A stretch of DNA of 64,000 nucleotides. Origin: Methylorubrum thiocyanatum. Lineage in GTDB: Bacteria > Pseudomonadota > Alphaproteobacteria > Rhizobiales > Beijerinckiaceae. The stretch spans positions 186,001-250,000 of the forward strand of contig JACJIB010000007.1 of NCBI GenBank assembly GCA_014138645.1, in the 5' to 3' direction. Made by a program: the position numbers and the translations under genes. Shown here piece by piece: positions 28,396-37,000 of this stretch; positions within the stretch are counted from its first letter, which is position 1; every line of letters starts with the position of its first letter. The notes beneath the pieces are model-generated. The model saw only the letters and a list, made by a program, of their open reading frames with translations. It ran no database searches and was not told the origin of the DNA.

Positions 28396-29773
28396 GGTAG
28401 TTGCCGAGCAGCACGTTATCGAGACGGGCGATCGCATCCTCGACCAGCACGGCGGCCGAGAAGTAGCGGGTCACGAGATGCGAGGCGATGGAGTGGTCGT
28501 TGGTGCCCATGTAGCGCACCGACAGGCCGGGCTCGATCTCGCCGGTGACGCCCGACTTGTGCAGGCCGACCACGCCCTGCTCGCCCTCGCCGACGCGCAC
28601 CAGCAGGATCGAGGTGGTCTGGGCGCCGGTCGCCGGATCGATGTCGATCGGCAGCTTGTCGCTCGGCACCAGCGGCACGCCGCGCCAGGTGATGAAGGGG
28701 GCGCCGAACAGGTGCACCACGACCGGCGGCACGCCGCGGCGGGTGGCTTCCCTGCCGAAGGCCGCGATGGCGCGGGGGTGCGCCACGAAGAAAGCCGGCT
28801 TCTTCCACACGAGCGTCAGCAGCTCGTCGAGGTCGTCCGGGGTGGGCGGACCGCCGCGGGTCGGGATGCGCTGGCGGCCGGACACCTCGTTGAGCAGGCC
28901 GAACTGCGAGTTGTTCAGGAGCTCCCATTCCTCGCGTTCCTTCACCGCATCGACGGTGAGGCGGATCTGCTCGCGGAGCTGGTCGATCTCGTTGGAGTAG
29001 AGATCAGTGACGCGGGTATGGGTGTTGAGGATCGTCTGGATGGTCGAGAGGTGGTACTCGCGCGGATCGACCTCGTAATCGACGAAGGTGGTCGGCAGGC
29101 GCGGCTCGCCGGCATGGACCGCCAGGAGTTCGATGCCCTGCTCGCCGTAGGAGTTGGTGTGGCCCTTCAGGCGGTCGCGCTCCTCCTGATGCTGGGTAAT
29201 GCGGGCGCGGATCTCGTCGCTCTCGATCGCGGCGCGGTCGAGGGTCAGCAGGGTCACGGCCGAGAGGGCCTTCACCGCCGGGGCCGGGGCGGCCTCGCCG
29301 ACGAGGTCGCCGTCGCCGAAATAGTCGCCGCGGGTGGCCAGTCCCTGGCGCAGCCGGCCCTTGTAGGGACCCGACAGCGTCAGCTCGACCGTGCCGTCGG
29401 CGACGACCACGAGGCTGCGGCCGGTCGAGCCCTCCTCGTGGATCACCTCACCGGCCTTGTGCTTGCTCTCGGTGAACTTGCCCGCCAGCGCGGCGAGTTC
29501 GGCATCGCCGAGGCGGCTGAACAGCGGCACGGCGCGCAGCGAGCCCGGGCGCACGACGCGGCCCTTGTCCTCGGTGGCAAGATCCAGGCGGCCGGGCTTG
29601 GCCAGCACCACGGCCCTGCGGTTCACGCGGTAGACGCCGCCGGGAACGTCGACGAAGGGCAGGAGCCGCAGGAGCCAGCGCGGCGTGTTGGCCGCGTTCT
29701 GGACCGAGGTGACGGTGGCCGTCGCAAGATTGCGTGCGGCTGAGGCGCTGACGCTCAAACCCGGTCCGCTCAT
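28382..29773 (-). CDS. Family 2A encapsulin shell protein (SrpI-like)
   Basis: A 463-residue HK97-fold shell protein of the family 2A encapsulins, relatives of SrpI of Synechococcus, which self-assemble into a hollow icosahedral compartment. After an N-terminal arm (residues 1-80) a cyclic-nucleotide-binding-like domain is inserted (about 82-190; PLFSRLGDAELAALAG, then GEVIHEEGSTGRSLVVV, RGDYFGDGDLVGEAA). The HK97 core follows (YEVDPREYHLSTIQTILNTHTRV, ANVLLGNYHDYA-type ending). The encapsulin gene overlaps its cargo gene by 14 bases. It is preceded by a 500-base gap holding a good promoter. Function in sulfur storage rests on studied relatives. Confidence 0.95.
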
Positions 29774-29988
29774 CGTCTGATTTCTCCGTCACCTTGGGAT
29801 GTTGGCTCGCGCGGCGTCCGGCCCCCGGAGAGGCCGCGGCACAGATCGGTGCAGCCGCGATGAAGAGGTCCGCACGAAACCTGACAATCAGGTCGAGCGG
29901 ATTTGTATCGGCGTGCTGTTCGACGCGCCGAAAGCAATTGTCGTTCGCGTTGTCACGACTCATTCAGTCTTGTCGTGCCGCGGCTCAG

Positions 29989-30017
29989 GGATAAGCGAGA
30001 GAGGAAATCAGCGTCAA
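29989..30017 (-). promoter_or_regulatory. Sigma-70-type promoter of the encapsulin operon
   Basis: On the minus strand TTGACG (30012-30017) and TTATCC (29989-29994) are separated by exactly 17 bases. Start of transcription would be near 29981, about 210 bases before the shell gene. Confidence 0.6.
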
Positions 30018-30019
30018 CG

Positions 30020-30030
30020 GAACAATGTTC
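30020..30030. promoter_or_regulatory. Palindrome abutting the encapsulin -35 box
   Basis: GAACA-A-TGTTC, an 11-base palindrome, lies two bases upstream of the -35 element, a position suited to an activator or repressor. The protein is unknown; the spacing does not match a LexA box (GAAC-N4-GTTC). Confidence 0.45.
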
Positions 30031-30110
30031 TAAATTTTCGCCGGTATGCAGGTTGGAATTTCTCATATGTCGTATTGTCAGGATAATGATGCCAAAAAAA
30101 TGAGAAAAAC

Positions 30111-30125
30111 TAGAATGTAATTCTA
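30111..30125. promoter_or_regulatory. Second upstream palindrome
   Basis: TAGAAT-GTA-ATTCTA at 30111-30125 is an exact inverted repeat about 94 bases upstream of the encapsulin -35 box, within the AT-rich island. Its arms resemble Irr half-sites but the spacing differs by two bases. Confidence 0.4.
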
Positions 30126-30276
30126 TAGAGGGCGCGATCCTACTATCCGAGGGAGGTCGATCTTGCCGGACAGGATTTTTCCCTGGCGGGCGGCGCGAAG
30201 GGCCTCACGGAAGGTTCGTTCGCCGGCGCCCTCCTCCTCGGCCACGGCGACGCGGCGGGCGTGTCGCGGGAGACAC

Positions 30277-31158
30277 TCAGATGCCGTCGCCGAAGCCGAA
30301 GGACTGATCCATGCTCAGCGCGGGCGCCTCGTCCGGGACGACGCGCGAGACCACCCGGGCCGGCACGCCGGCCACGGTGGTGTGCGGCGGCACCTCGTGC
30401 AGCACCACCGCGGCGGCGGCGACCTTCGCCCCCTCGCCCACGCGGATGTTGCCGAGCACCTTCGCCCCGACGCTGAGCAGCACGCCGCGCGCGATCTTCG
30501 GGTGACGGTCGCCGCTCTCCTTGCCGTTGCCGCCCAGCGTCACGGATTGCAGGATCGAGACCTCGTCGGCGATCACCGTGGTCTCGCCGATCACCACGCC
30601 GGTGGCGTGGTCGATGAACACGCCGGAGCCGATCCGGGCGGCGGGGTGGATGTCGCAGCCGAAGACTTCCGAGATGCGGCTCTGCACGTGGAGGGCCAGC
30701 GTCGCCCGGCCCTGATGCCAGAGCCAGTGCGCGACCCGGTAGGCTTCAAGGGCGGCAAAGCCCTTGTAGAACAGGAACGGGTCGAGATAGCGCCGGCAGG
30801 TCGGGTCGCGCTCGCGGATGGCGATCAGGTCGCGCACCGCGTGCGCGCCGGCATGGGGATCTGCCTCGAAGGCCGAGAGGCAGAGGTCGCGCATGGCGAG
30901 CCGCGAGAGGTCGCCGTCGCCGAGGCGGTGGGCGAGGCGGTAGGCCAGAGCCTGGGCGAGACTGCGCTGGTCGAGCACCGTCGCCTGGACGATCCCGGCA
31001 TAGAGCGGCTCCTCGATCAGCGCCGCCTCGGCCTCGGCCCGGAGTTCCGTCCAGACGTCGGCCTCGCCCGTGCTGCGGCTCGTGGTGCGCAGGGGCGGCG
31101 GGATCGCCGCGTGTGTCGCCCCCTGCGTGGCCTGCTGCGCCGTGATGTGTGCGGTCAT
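30277..31158 (-). CDS. cysE: Serine O-acetyltransferase
   Basis: Acetylates serine to O-acetylserine, the precursor of cysteine. The 293-residue chain has the helical N-domain (WTELRAEAEAALIEEPLYAGIV, LAQALAYRL) and the left-handed beta-helix with hexapeptide repeats (IHPAARIGSGVFIDHATGVVIGETTV, VTLGGNGK, RHPKIARGVLLSVGAKVLGNI). The active-site His residues in DHATG and DRHPKI are present. Serine acetyltransferases commonly neighbour family 2A encapsulins, so this copy probably supplies cysteine for the desulfurase cargo. It follows a small gene by 20 bases. Confidence 0.95.
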   Translation of the reverse strand: MTAHITAQQATQGATHAAIPPPLRTTSRSTGEADVWTELRAEAEAALIEEPLYAGIVQATVLDQRSLAQALAYRLAHRLGDGDLSRLAMRDLCLSAFEADPHAGAHAVRDLIAIRERDPTCRRYLDPFLFYKGFAALEAYRVAHWLWHQGRATLALHVQSRISEVFGCDIHPAARIGSGVFIDHATGVVIGETTVIADEVSILQSVTLGGNGKESGDRHPKIARGVLLSVGAKVLGNIRVGEGAKVAAAAVVLHEVPPHTTVAGVPARVVSRVVPDEAPALSMDQSFGFGDGI

Positions 31159-31178
31159 GGTCGGGCCCCCTCGGCCGA

Positions 31179-31385
31179 TCAGTGAACGCGGCGGAACAGG
31201 TCGGGCAGGTAGCGCTGCAGGGTCTCGTGGCCGTCGAACTTCACGTCGATGGTGGCCAGCCCCCGGCCCTGTCCGTGGATACCGACGACCCGGCCGCGGG
31301 CATGGCGCCAGATTCCGAGCGCTTCGGCGAGGTCGAGACGCTCGAACACGACCTGATCGCCGGGCGTCACCGTCGCAGCAGTCAT
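31179..31385 (-). CDS. Small hypothetical protein upstream of cysE
   Basis: A 68-residue cytoplasmic protein not recognised by name. The sequence has alternating short strands (GDQVVFERLDLAEA, GRVVGIHGQGRGLATIDVKFDG) typical of a small SH3-like or KOW-like beta barrel and ends LQRYLPDLFRRVH. AGGGAG lies nine bases before the ATG. Only 20 bases separate it from cysE, so it is first in that transcript and a possible accessory of the sulfur locus. Confidence 0.7.
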   Translation of the reverse strand: MTAATVTPGDQVVFERLDLAEALGIWRHARGRVVGIHGQGRGLATIDVKFDGHETLQRYLPDLFRRVH

Positions 31386-31783
31386 GGCATCGAACTCCCT
31401 TGAGCGGCCGTCTGAGGCGGCCTGATTCCGGTTGTGCGGTTGCGGGTGGAGGTGTGGGTTTCGGGTGCGGAAAAGGTCTTCCGAATGTCCCCGGTCGGCG
31501 GAGAAGATTTCAGTCGTGAGAGGGTCAGACGAAAGCATGTTATTCGCTAAGTCGTTGTCCTATATTGATAATTGGAGATCATGCGCGGTTTGGCAAGCCT
31601 TGATCGGGCGGCCGGGCCGGTCCCCGTGGCGGGCCGACGGCCTACGGGGAAAGAACGTTTCCGGTCTCATCGCCCGCGGAGGCGATCCGTGTCGGGCGGG
31701 CCCGATCTTTGGGAGAATCTCCGGCACGCCGAGGGTGGCACCGCGGGCGCGGAATCCCGCCCGCCTTGCGCCGTGGGCGACGG
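31386..31783. other. Gap between the sulfur locus and the cyclase gene
   Basis: A 398-base gap. 31530-31600 is AT-rich and includes a possible minus-strand promoter, TTGCCA (31591-31596) with AATTAT (31568-31573) 17 bases away, for the small gene and cysE. The remainder, toward the cyclase stop, is GC-rich with several short inverted repeats but no gene. Confidence 0.4.
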
Positions 31784-34060
31784 CTACTTCGCGGTGGCGA
31801 CGGTGACGCCGTCCCAATCCGCAGGGGGCGGCTCGCGCAGGAAGGCTTCGGCGCGTGCCGCATAGAGCGCGTAGAGGCCGTCGATCCTCAGCCCCTGAGC
31901 AAGATCCTGGGCGAGGGCGCGGCAGGCGTCGGTCGCTGCGCGGGTCTCGTCCCATTGCCGGGCGCGGTAGGCCGCGATCATCGCCGCATGCCGCTCGGCG
32001 AGGCGGGCGAACGGCGCGGAACTCCGGAAATCCTCGTCCCCCACCAGAGTGAAGACGGTCTCGGGCTCCTGCTTGCCTTTCACCCGCACGCGATCGAGTT
32101 CGAGCACCGGATAGCGGTCGCGGATGGCGTCGGCCGTCGCCGCGCCCAGCACGATCTTCACCCCGTAGAGCTTGGATTGCCCTTCGAGGCGGGAGGCGAC
32201 GTTCACGGGGTCGCCGAGCACCGAATAATCGAAGCGCAGGTCGGAGCCCATATTGCCGACGACGCACGACCCGGTGTTGATGCCGATCCCGACATCCAGC
32301 GGCAGGACCGGGTGCCCGCCCGCTTCCGCCTCGCTGCGGCGGGCGGCGTTCAGGGCGTCCATCCGCGCCAGCATGTCGAGGGCGGCGGCAGCAGCGTGGT
32401 GCTCGTGGGCCTCGTCGCGCAGCGGCGCATTCCAGAACGCCATGATCGCGTCGCCCATATACTTGTCGATCGTGCCCTGCCGGTCGAGGATCGCGTGGGT
32501 GAGCGGCGTGAGGAAGCGGTTCATCAGCGCCGTCAGACCGGCGGGGTCGTCCTTGTAGAACTCCGCGATCGCGGTGAAGCCGCGCACGTCCGAGAACATG
32601 ATCGTCAGGCGCCGCTCCTCGCCGCCGAGCCGCAACGGCTCGGGCGAGAGCGCGAGCTGCTCCACCAGGGCCGGCGACAGGTAGCGCCCGAAGGCGGCGC
32701 GGATCCGCTTCCGCCCGGTCTGCTCGCGGAAATAGTTGGTGAAGACGAGGGTGAGGTAGACGAGGAAGGTCGTCAGCAGCGGGAAGGTGGCGTCGAACAG
32801 GATGCCGTTCGTGGAAAACCGGTACCACGACAGGAACACGAGCTGCCCCGCCACGAGGCCGCCGAACAGCAGCAGGCCGAGCGCACCGAGGATCGGGGCG
32901 AACAGGATGATGGCGAGCGACACCGCCGCCGTCGCCCCGGCCTCGATCAGGGTCGCCTCGTTCGGCACGGTGAGGGTCGCGCCGGTCAGCAGGTTCTCGA
33001 GGAGCTGGGCGTGGATCTCGACGCCGGGCATCGAGCGGTCCAGCGGCGTGGTGCGGTTGTCGAGCAGGCCCACGGACGAGGTGCCGACGAGCACGATCTT
33101 TTCGCGCAGCCGGTCGGGTGGGACCGTGCCGTTGAGGAGATCCTTGGCCGAGACGTAGAGGCCCGGATCGTGCGGGCTGAAGCGCACCCAGATCTGCCCG
33201 CGCGGATCGGTCGGCACGGTCAGCTCGGGCAGGCGGATCGAGACGACGCCGGTGTCGTCGGTCCGGATCAGGAGGGTGTCCGCCCCGGTCGCCACCCGCA
33301 GGATGTCGAGCGCGAGCGTCGGCACCACGGTGCCGCCCGCCCGCAGCACCATCGGCACCCGCCGCACCACGCCGTCGCGCTCGGGGCTGATGGTGAAGAC
33401 GCCCCGCCCCGCGGCGGCCCGCTCCAGCACCGGCAGATTGCGGATCAGGCCGGGGAAGCCGATCAGCGCCCGGTCCGGGTCGAACTCCGTGCCCACCACG
33501 GCGGTGCCGGTCTGCGGCGGCGGCCCCTCCCCGGTCCAGGCGACGGGGGTGCTCGCGGCGGTCTGGCCCAGCACCACCGGCATCCGCCCGATCGCCTCGG
33601 CGAAGACCCGGTCGCTGTCGGGCTGCGCCCGCAGGTCGGCGCGGGCCGCCTCGCTCAGGTCGGGCAGGGTCTCGGCCAGGAGCGGCGGCGACAGGCGGTC
33701 GGGCTCGGAGAAGACGATGTCGAAGGCGACGATCGCCGCCCCGGCCTCCTGCAGCTTCCCGCAGATCGCGGCGAGCCGGGTGCGGGCCCAGGGCCACTGG
33801 CCGAATTCCTTCAGGCTCGCCTCGTCGATATCGACGATCGCCACCGGGCGCTCGGCCGGCGGCACCCGGGGCGCGAGCACTTGGAGCGCGTCGAAGGTGC
33901 GCACTCGCAGGGCCTCGACCGGCGGCGGATCGGCGATCCGCACGAGCAGCAGCAGCACGAGCAGGCCGCCGGCCAGCAGGCGGCCCGGTCCGACGCGGCG
34001 GCCGAGGCGGCCGATCAGACCGAGAATTCCTCGGCGCCCAGACACGGCGGATATCCGCAT
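31784..34060 (-). CDS. CHASE2-domain adenylate cyclase
   Basis: A class III nucleotide cyclase of 758 residues in the inner membrane. After one N-terminal membrane helix comes a periplasmic CHASE2 sensor (about residues 50-350; VAIVDIDEASLKEFGQWPW, VAFDIVFSEPD, VLVGTSSVGLLDNRTTPL). Two to three membrane helices follow, then the catalytic domain: IMFSDVRGFTAIAEF (metal-binding Asp, about 488), KYMGDAIMAFWNAP (second Asp), and GINTGSCVVGNMGSDLRFDYSVLGDPVNVASRLE. cAMP is the likely product. The gene follows the autotransporter by only 38 bases on the same strand, so it may sense the envelope state linked to that surface protein. Confidence 0.93.
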   Translation of the reverse strand: MRISAVSGRRGILGLIGRLGRRVGPGRLLAGGLLVLLLLVRIADPPPVEALRVRTFDALQVLAPRVPPAERPVAIVDIDEASLKEFGQWPWARTRLAAICGKLQEAGAAIVAFDIVFSEPDRLSPPLLAETLPDLSEAARADLRAQPDSDRVFAEAIGRMPVVLGQTAASTPVAWTGEGPPPQTGTAVVGTEFDPDRALIGFPGLIRNLPVLERAAAGRGVFTISPERDGVVRRVPMVLRAGGTVVPTLALDILRVATGADTLLIRTDDTGVVSIRLPELTVPTDPRGQIWVRFSPHDPGLYVSAKDLLNGTVPPDRLREKIVLVGTSSVGLLDNRTTPLDRSMPGVEIHAQLLENLLTGATLTVPNEATLIEAGATAAVSLAIILFAPILGALGLLLFGGLVAGQLVFLSWYRFSTNGILFDATFPLLTTFLVYLTLVFTNYFREQTGRKRIRAAFGRYLSPALVEQLALSPEPLRLGGEERRLTIMFSDVRGFTAIAEFYKDDPAGLTALMNRFLTPLTHAILDRQGTIDKYMGDAIMAFWNAPLRDEAHEHHAAAAALDMLARMDALNAARRSEAEAGGHPVLPLDVGIGINTGSCVVGNMGSDLRFDYSVLGDPVNVASRLEGQSKLYGVKIVLGAATADAIRDRYPVLELDRVRVKGKQEPETVFTLVGDEDFRSSAPFARLAERHAAMIAAYRARQWDETRAATDACRALAQDLAQGLRIDGLYALYAARAEAFLREPPPADWDGVTVATAK

Positions 34061-34098
34061 GCGTGGCCGCCCCCGCGGATCCTTGCGCCGAAGAATCG

Positions 34099-37000
34099 TC
34101 AGAACGCGTAGCGCACCGAGGCGCCGCCGTGGATGGTGTCGCCGACCGGCTGCGGCCCGAGCGTGCCGAGGATGAAGGCGTCGAGCGCCAGATCCTGCTG
34201 CACGCGGTAGCTGATCCGCGCCCCGTATTCCGCCCAGGTGAGATCCTTGATCGGGGTCGTGAACGGGACGTCCGCCACGGTCGCGTTCAGGCCGCTCTTC
34301 AGGCCGAAGCCGTGGGCGATGCCGAGATTGAGCTGGGTCTCGATCGCGGTGCCGAACAGGTGCGTGTACTGCCCACCGAGCTTGGCGATGTTGATGATGT
34401 CGGTGCCGCCGCGGCTGACCAGGGCGTAGGGGTTCGGCGCGAGCAGACCCTCGGTGTAGGCGCCGGCATATTGCCAGCCGCGGCTGTACTCGACGGCCGC
34501 CGCGACCTCGTCCTGCGCCGAGAGCCGGGCGACATAGCCGACCCGGCCGAAGACCGAACCGCCCACGCTCGACACCCGCCCGATGCCCTGGCCGGTCATG
34601 GTCCCGAAGGTGTAGCCGCGGCTGTAGGTCGTGTTCTGGCTCGGCGCGAACAGGCCGCCGACATCGACGAACGGCCGGGCGGGGCCGAGGCCCGCCGGAT
34701 CGTAGCGCAGCAGACCGGCGAAGATCGGCGCGCCGGAGACGCGGACCCGGCCGCTGTCGTAGCCGGTATAGGCGAAGCCGCCGATGGCGATCAGCTCCTC
34801 GGTGAGGGCTTTGCGGCCCTGCGCGCCGACGCTGTAGGAGCCGGCCATGCCGAAGCCGCTGACGCAGTCGCCGCAGCTGATCTGCTGGTTGAAGCCGGTG
34901 AGCACGCTGCCGAGGACGCGCTGCGTCACGAAGGCGCCGAACCGGTCGCGCGCCAGCCCCTGCGCCGAGGCGATCGCGCTCGTCAGGTCCCGCCCCGGTT
35001 CGGTCGGGCCGCCGGGCTCGGTCTCGCCGAACTGGATGTAGGCGCTGTCGGCGTCGTAGCCGACGCTCGGCTGCAGGCCCCGCACCGGGGCGGTGAAGCG
35101 GATGGTGGTGAACTGGCCGGTGAGCCCCGCGCTCGCCACCAGGATCGGCAGCCGCACCGGCGTGGTGTAGGCCAGCGTGGACGGGGTGATCTGCAGGATG
35201 CCGCCCGCCGCGATCGTCGCGGTGGCGGGGGTGACGAGCCGGCTCGCCGCGCTCAGCGAGAGCGTGGTCGCCAGGGTGGAGCCGGCGCCGAGCACCACCG
35301 GCCCTTGCGCGGTCAGCGTGCCGGTGGGGTTGGCCGCGTTGCCCGGCGCCACGAATCCGCCGGACAGGACCGTGAGCGCGCCGACCCGTCCGGTTCCGGT
35401 CAGGCCCGCGCCGGGACCGACCGTCAGGATCGACGAGCCGGTCAGAGCCCCATCGACCTGAAGGATGCCGGCGGTGACCGCGGTGGCGCCGGTATAGGTT
35501 CCCGTCCCGGACACCACCAGCGTGCCGAGGCCGGCCTTCTCCAGGGCGCCGGGGCCGGTGATCGGCCCCGACAGGGCGACCGTGCCGGGGCCGGAATCGA
35601 TCGTCGCGGCGGCCGGGCCGGCGAGGCGGATCGCGTTCTCCACGCTGTAGCCGCTGCCGAGGAAGGCGAGGCGGGTGCCGGACTCGAGCGCGATGGCGCC
35701 GCTGCCGGCCGCGCCCGCCCCGCCGAGCGCCAGGGTGCCGCCGGCCACCCGTGTCCCGCCGCTATAGGAGCTGGCGCCGGTGAGCGTCAGCGTGCCGGCC
35801 CCGATCTTTGCCAGCGCGAGGGCGCCGCCGCCCGCGCCGTCCTGCAGCACGGTCCCGGCGCTGCCGCCGCCGCCCAGCGTCAGCGTCGCCGCTGTGGCGG
35901 CACCGTTCTGGATCGCCCCGCCCTCGCCTGTCAGGGTACCGACCCCGAGACTGTTCCCGGCCAAGCTCACGGTGCCGGCATTGGTCAAGGCGGAGAGGTC
36001 GGCCAGCGCCCCGGCGAGCGTGAAGCGCGCGCCGGCCGCGTTCGTCACCGGTCCCGTGATCCGGCCTTGCGCCGTGACCGTGGCACCGTTCGCCAGCGCG
36101 CCGTCGACGAGGCTGCCCGGACCGAGCGCGAGGCTGCCGCCGGTGATGATCACCGCGCCGTTCAGCGTGCCGGTATTCGTCACCGTACCCGCCGTGCTGG
36201 TCAGTGCGCCGGCCGTGCCGCGATTGACGAAGCGGCCGCTGTTGGTGACCGGCCCGGCGAGGGTGCCGTCGTTGCTGGCGGAGCCGGCATTGGTCAGGCC
36301 GCCGCTCACCGTCCCGGCATTGGCGAAGCTGCCGCCGGCCCCCGTCGTCACGGGGGAGGCCAGCGCGCCGGTGCTTGCGAGCGCCAGGGTGCCGGCCTCG
36401 ATCGTCGTCGTGCCGGTAAAGGTGTTCGCGCCCGCGAGCGTCAGCGTGCCGGCTCCGAGCTTGCGCAGGCCGATTCCCCCGGTCTGCCCGGTCAGGGCGG
36501 TGGCGATGGTGGCGGAGACGCCCGAATCGACGGTGACGAAGCTCTGGCTCGGCGTGGAGAAGGGATCGCCGGTCAGGGTGAGCGTCCCGGTGCCGCCGAG
36601 CCGATAGCCGTCGACGGTGAATTGAAGGCCCTGCACGGCCTGCGCGCCGGCCACCGTCACCGTGCCGGTACTGCCGCCGAACAGGGCGACGCCGGAGCGC
36701 CAGAGGTCGTTGATCTGCCCGCCGGGCAGGCGGGTCCAGTTGGTGCCGCCCGCGCTCCACGTGCCGGTGCCGCCCTGGCCGCCGGCGGTGGCGCCGGTGG
36801 TGTCGGCGCCGTCCCAGAACTGCACCGACTGCCCACCATTGGTGAGCAGCACGTTCACCTGGGCCGGGATGTCGGTGTAGACGAGCGCGCTCGTGCCGGC
36901 GCTCGGCGTGGTGATCCCGTCGAAGGCACCCGAGACCGTGCCACCGTAATTGAACAGCCGGTAGGCGCCCGAGACCGGGGCGGCGGTGGCATCCGTTGCC

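Larger units (their letters stand above)
29774..30276. other. Regulatory gap upstream of the encapsulin gene
   Basis: A 503-base gap without a coding frame. Positions 29920-30130 are strikingly AT-rich compared with the surroundings and contain a good minus-strand promoter (29989-30017), a palindrome at its -35 edge and a second palindrome about 90 bases further upstream. The transcript would have an untranslated leader of about 200 bases. Confidence 0.6.

Noticed and set aside
30020..30030. LexA (SOS) box upstream of the encapsulin gene
   Set aside because: The palindrome has three central bases where the Gram-positive LexA box has four, and the alphaproteobacterial box is a direct repeat GTTC-N7-GTTC.
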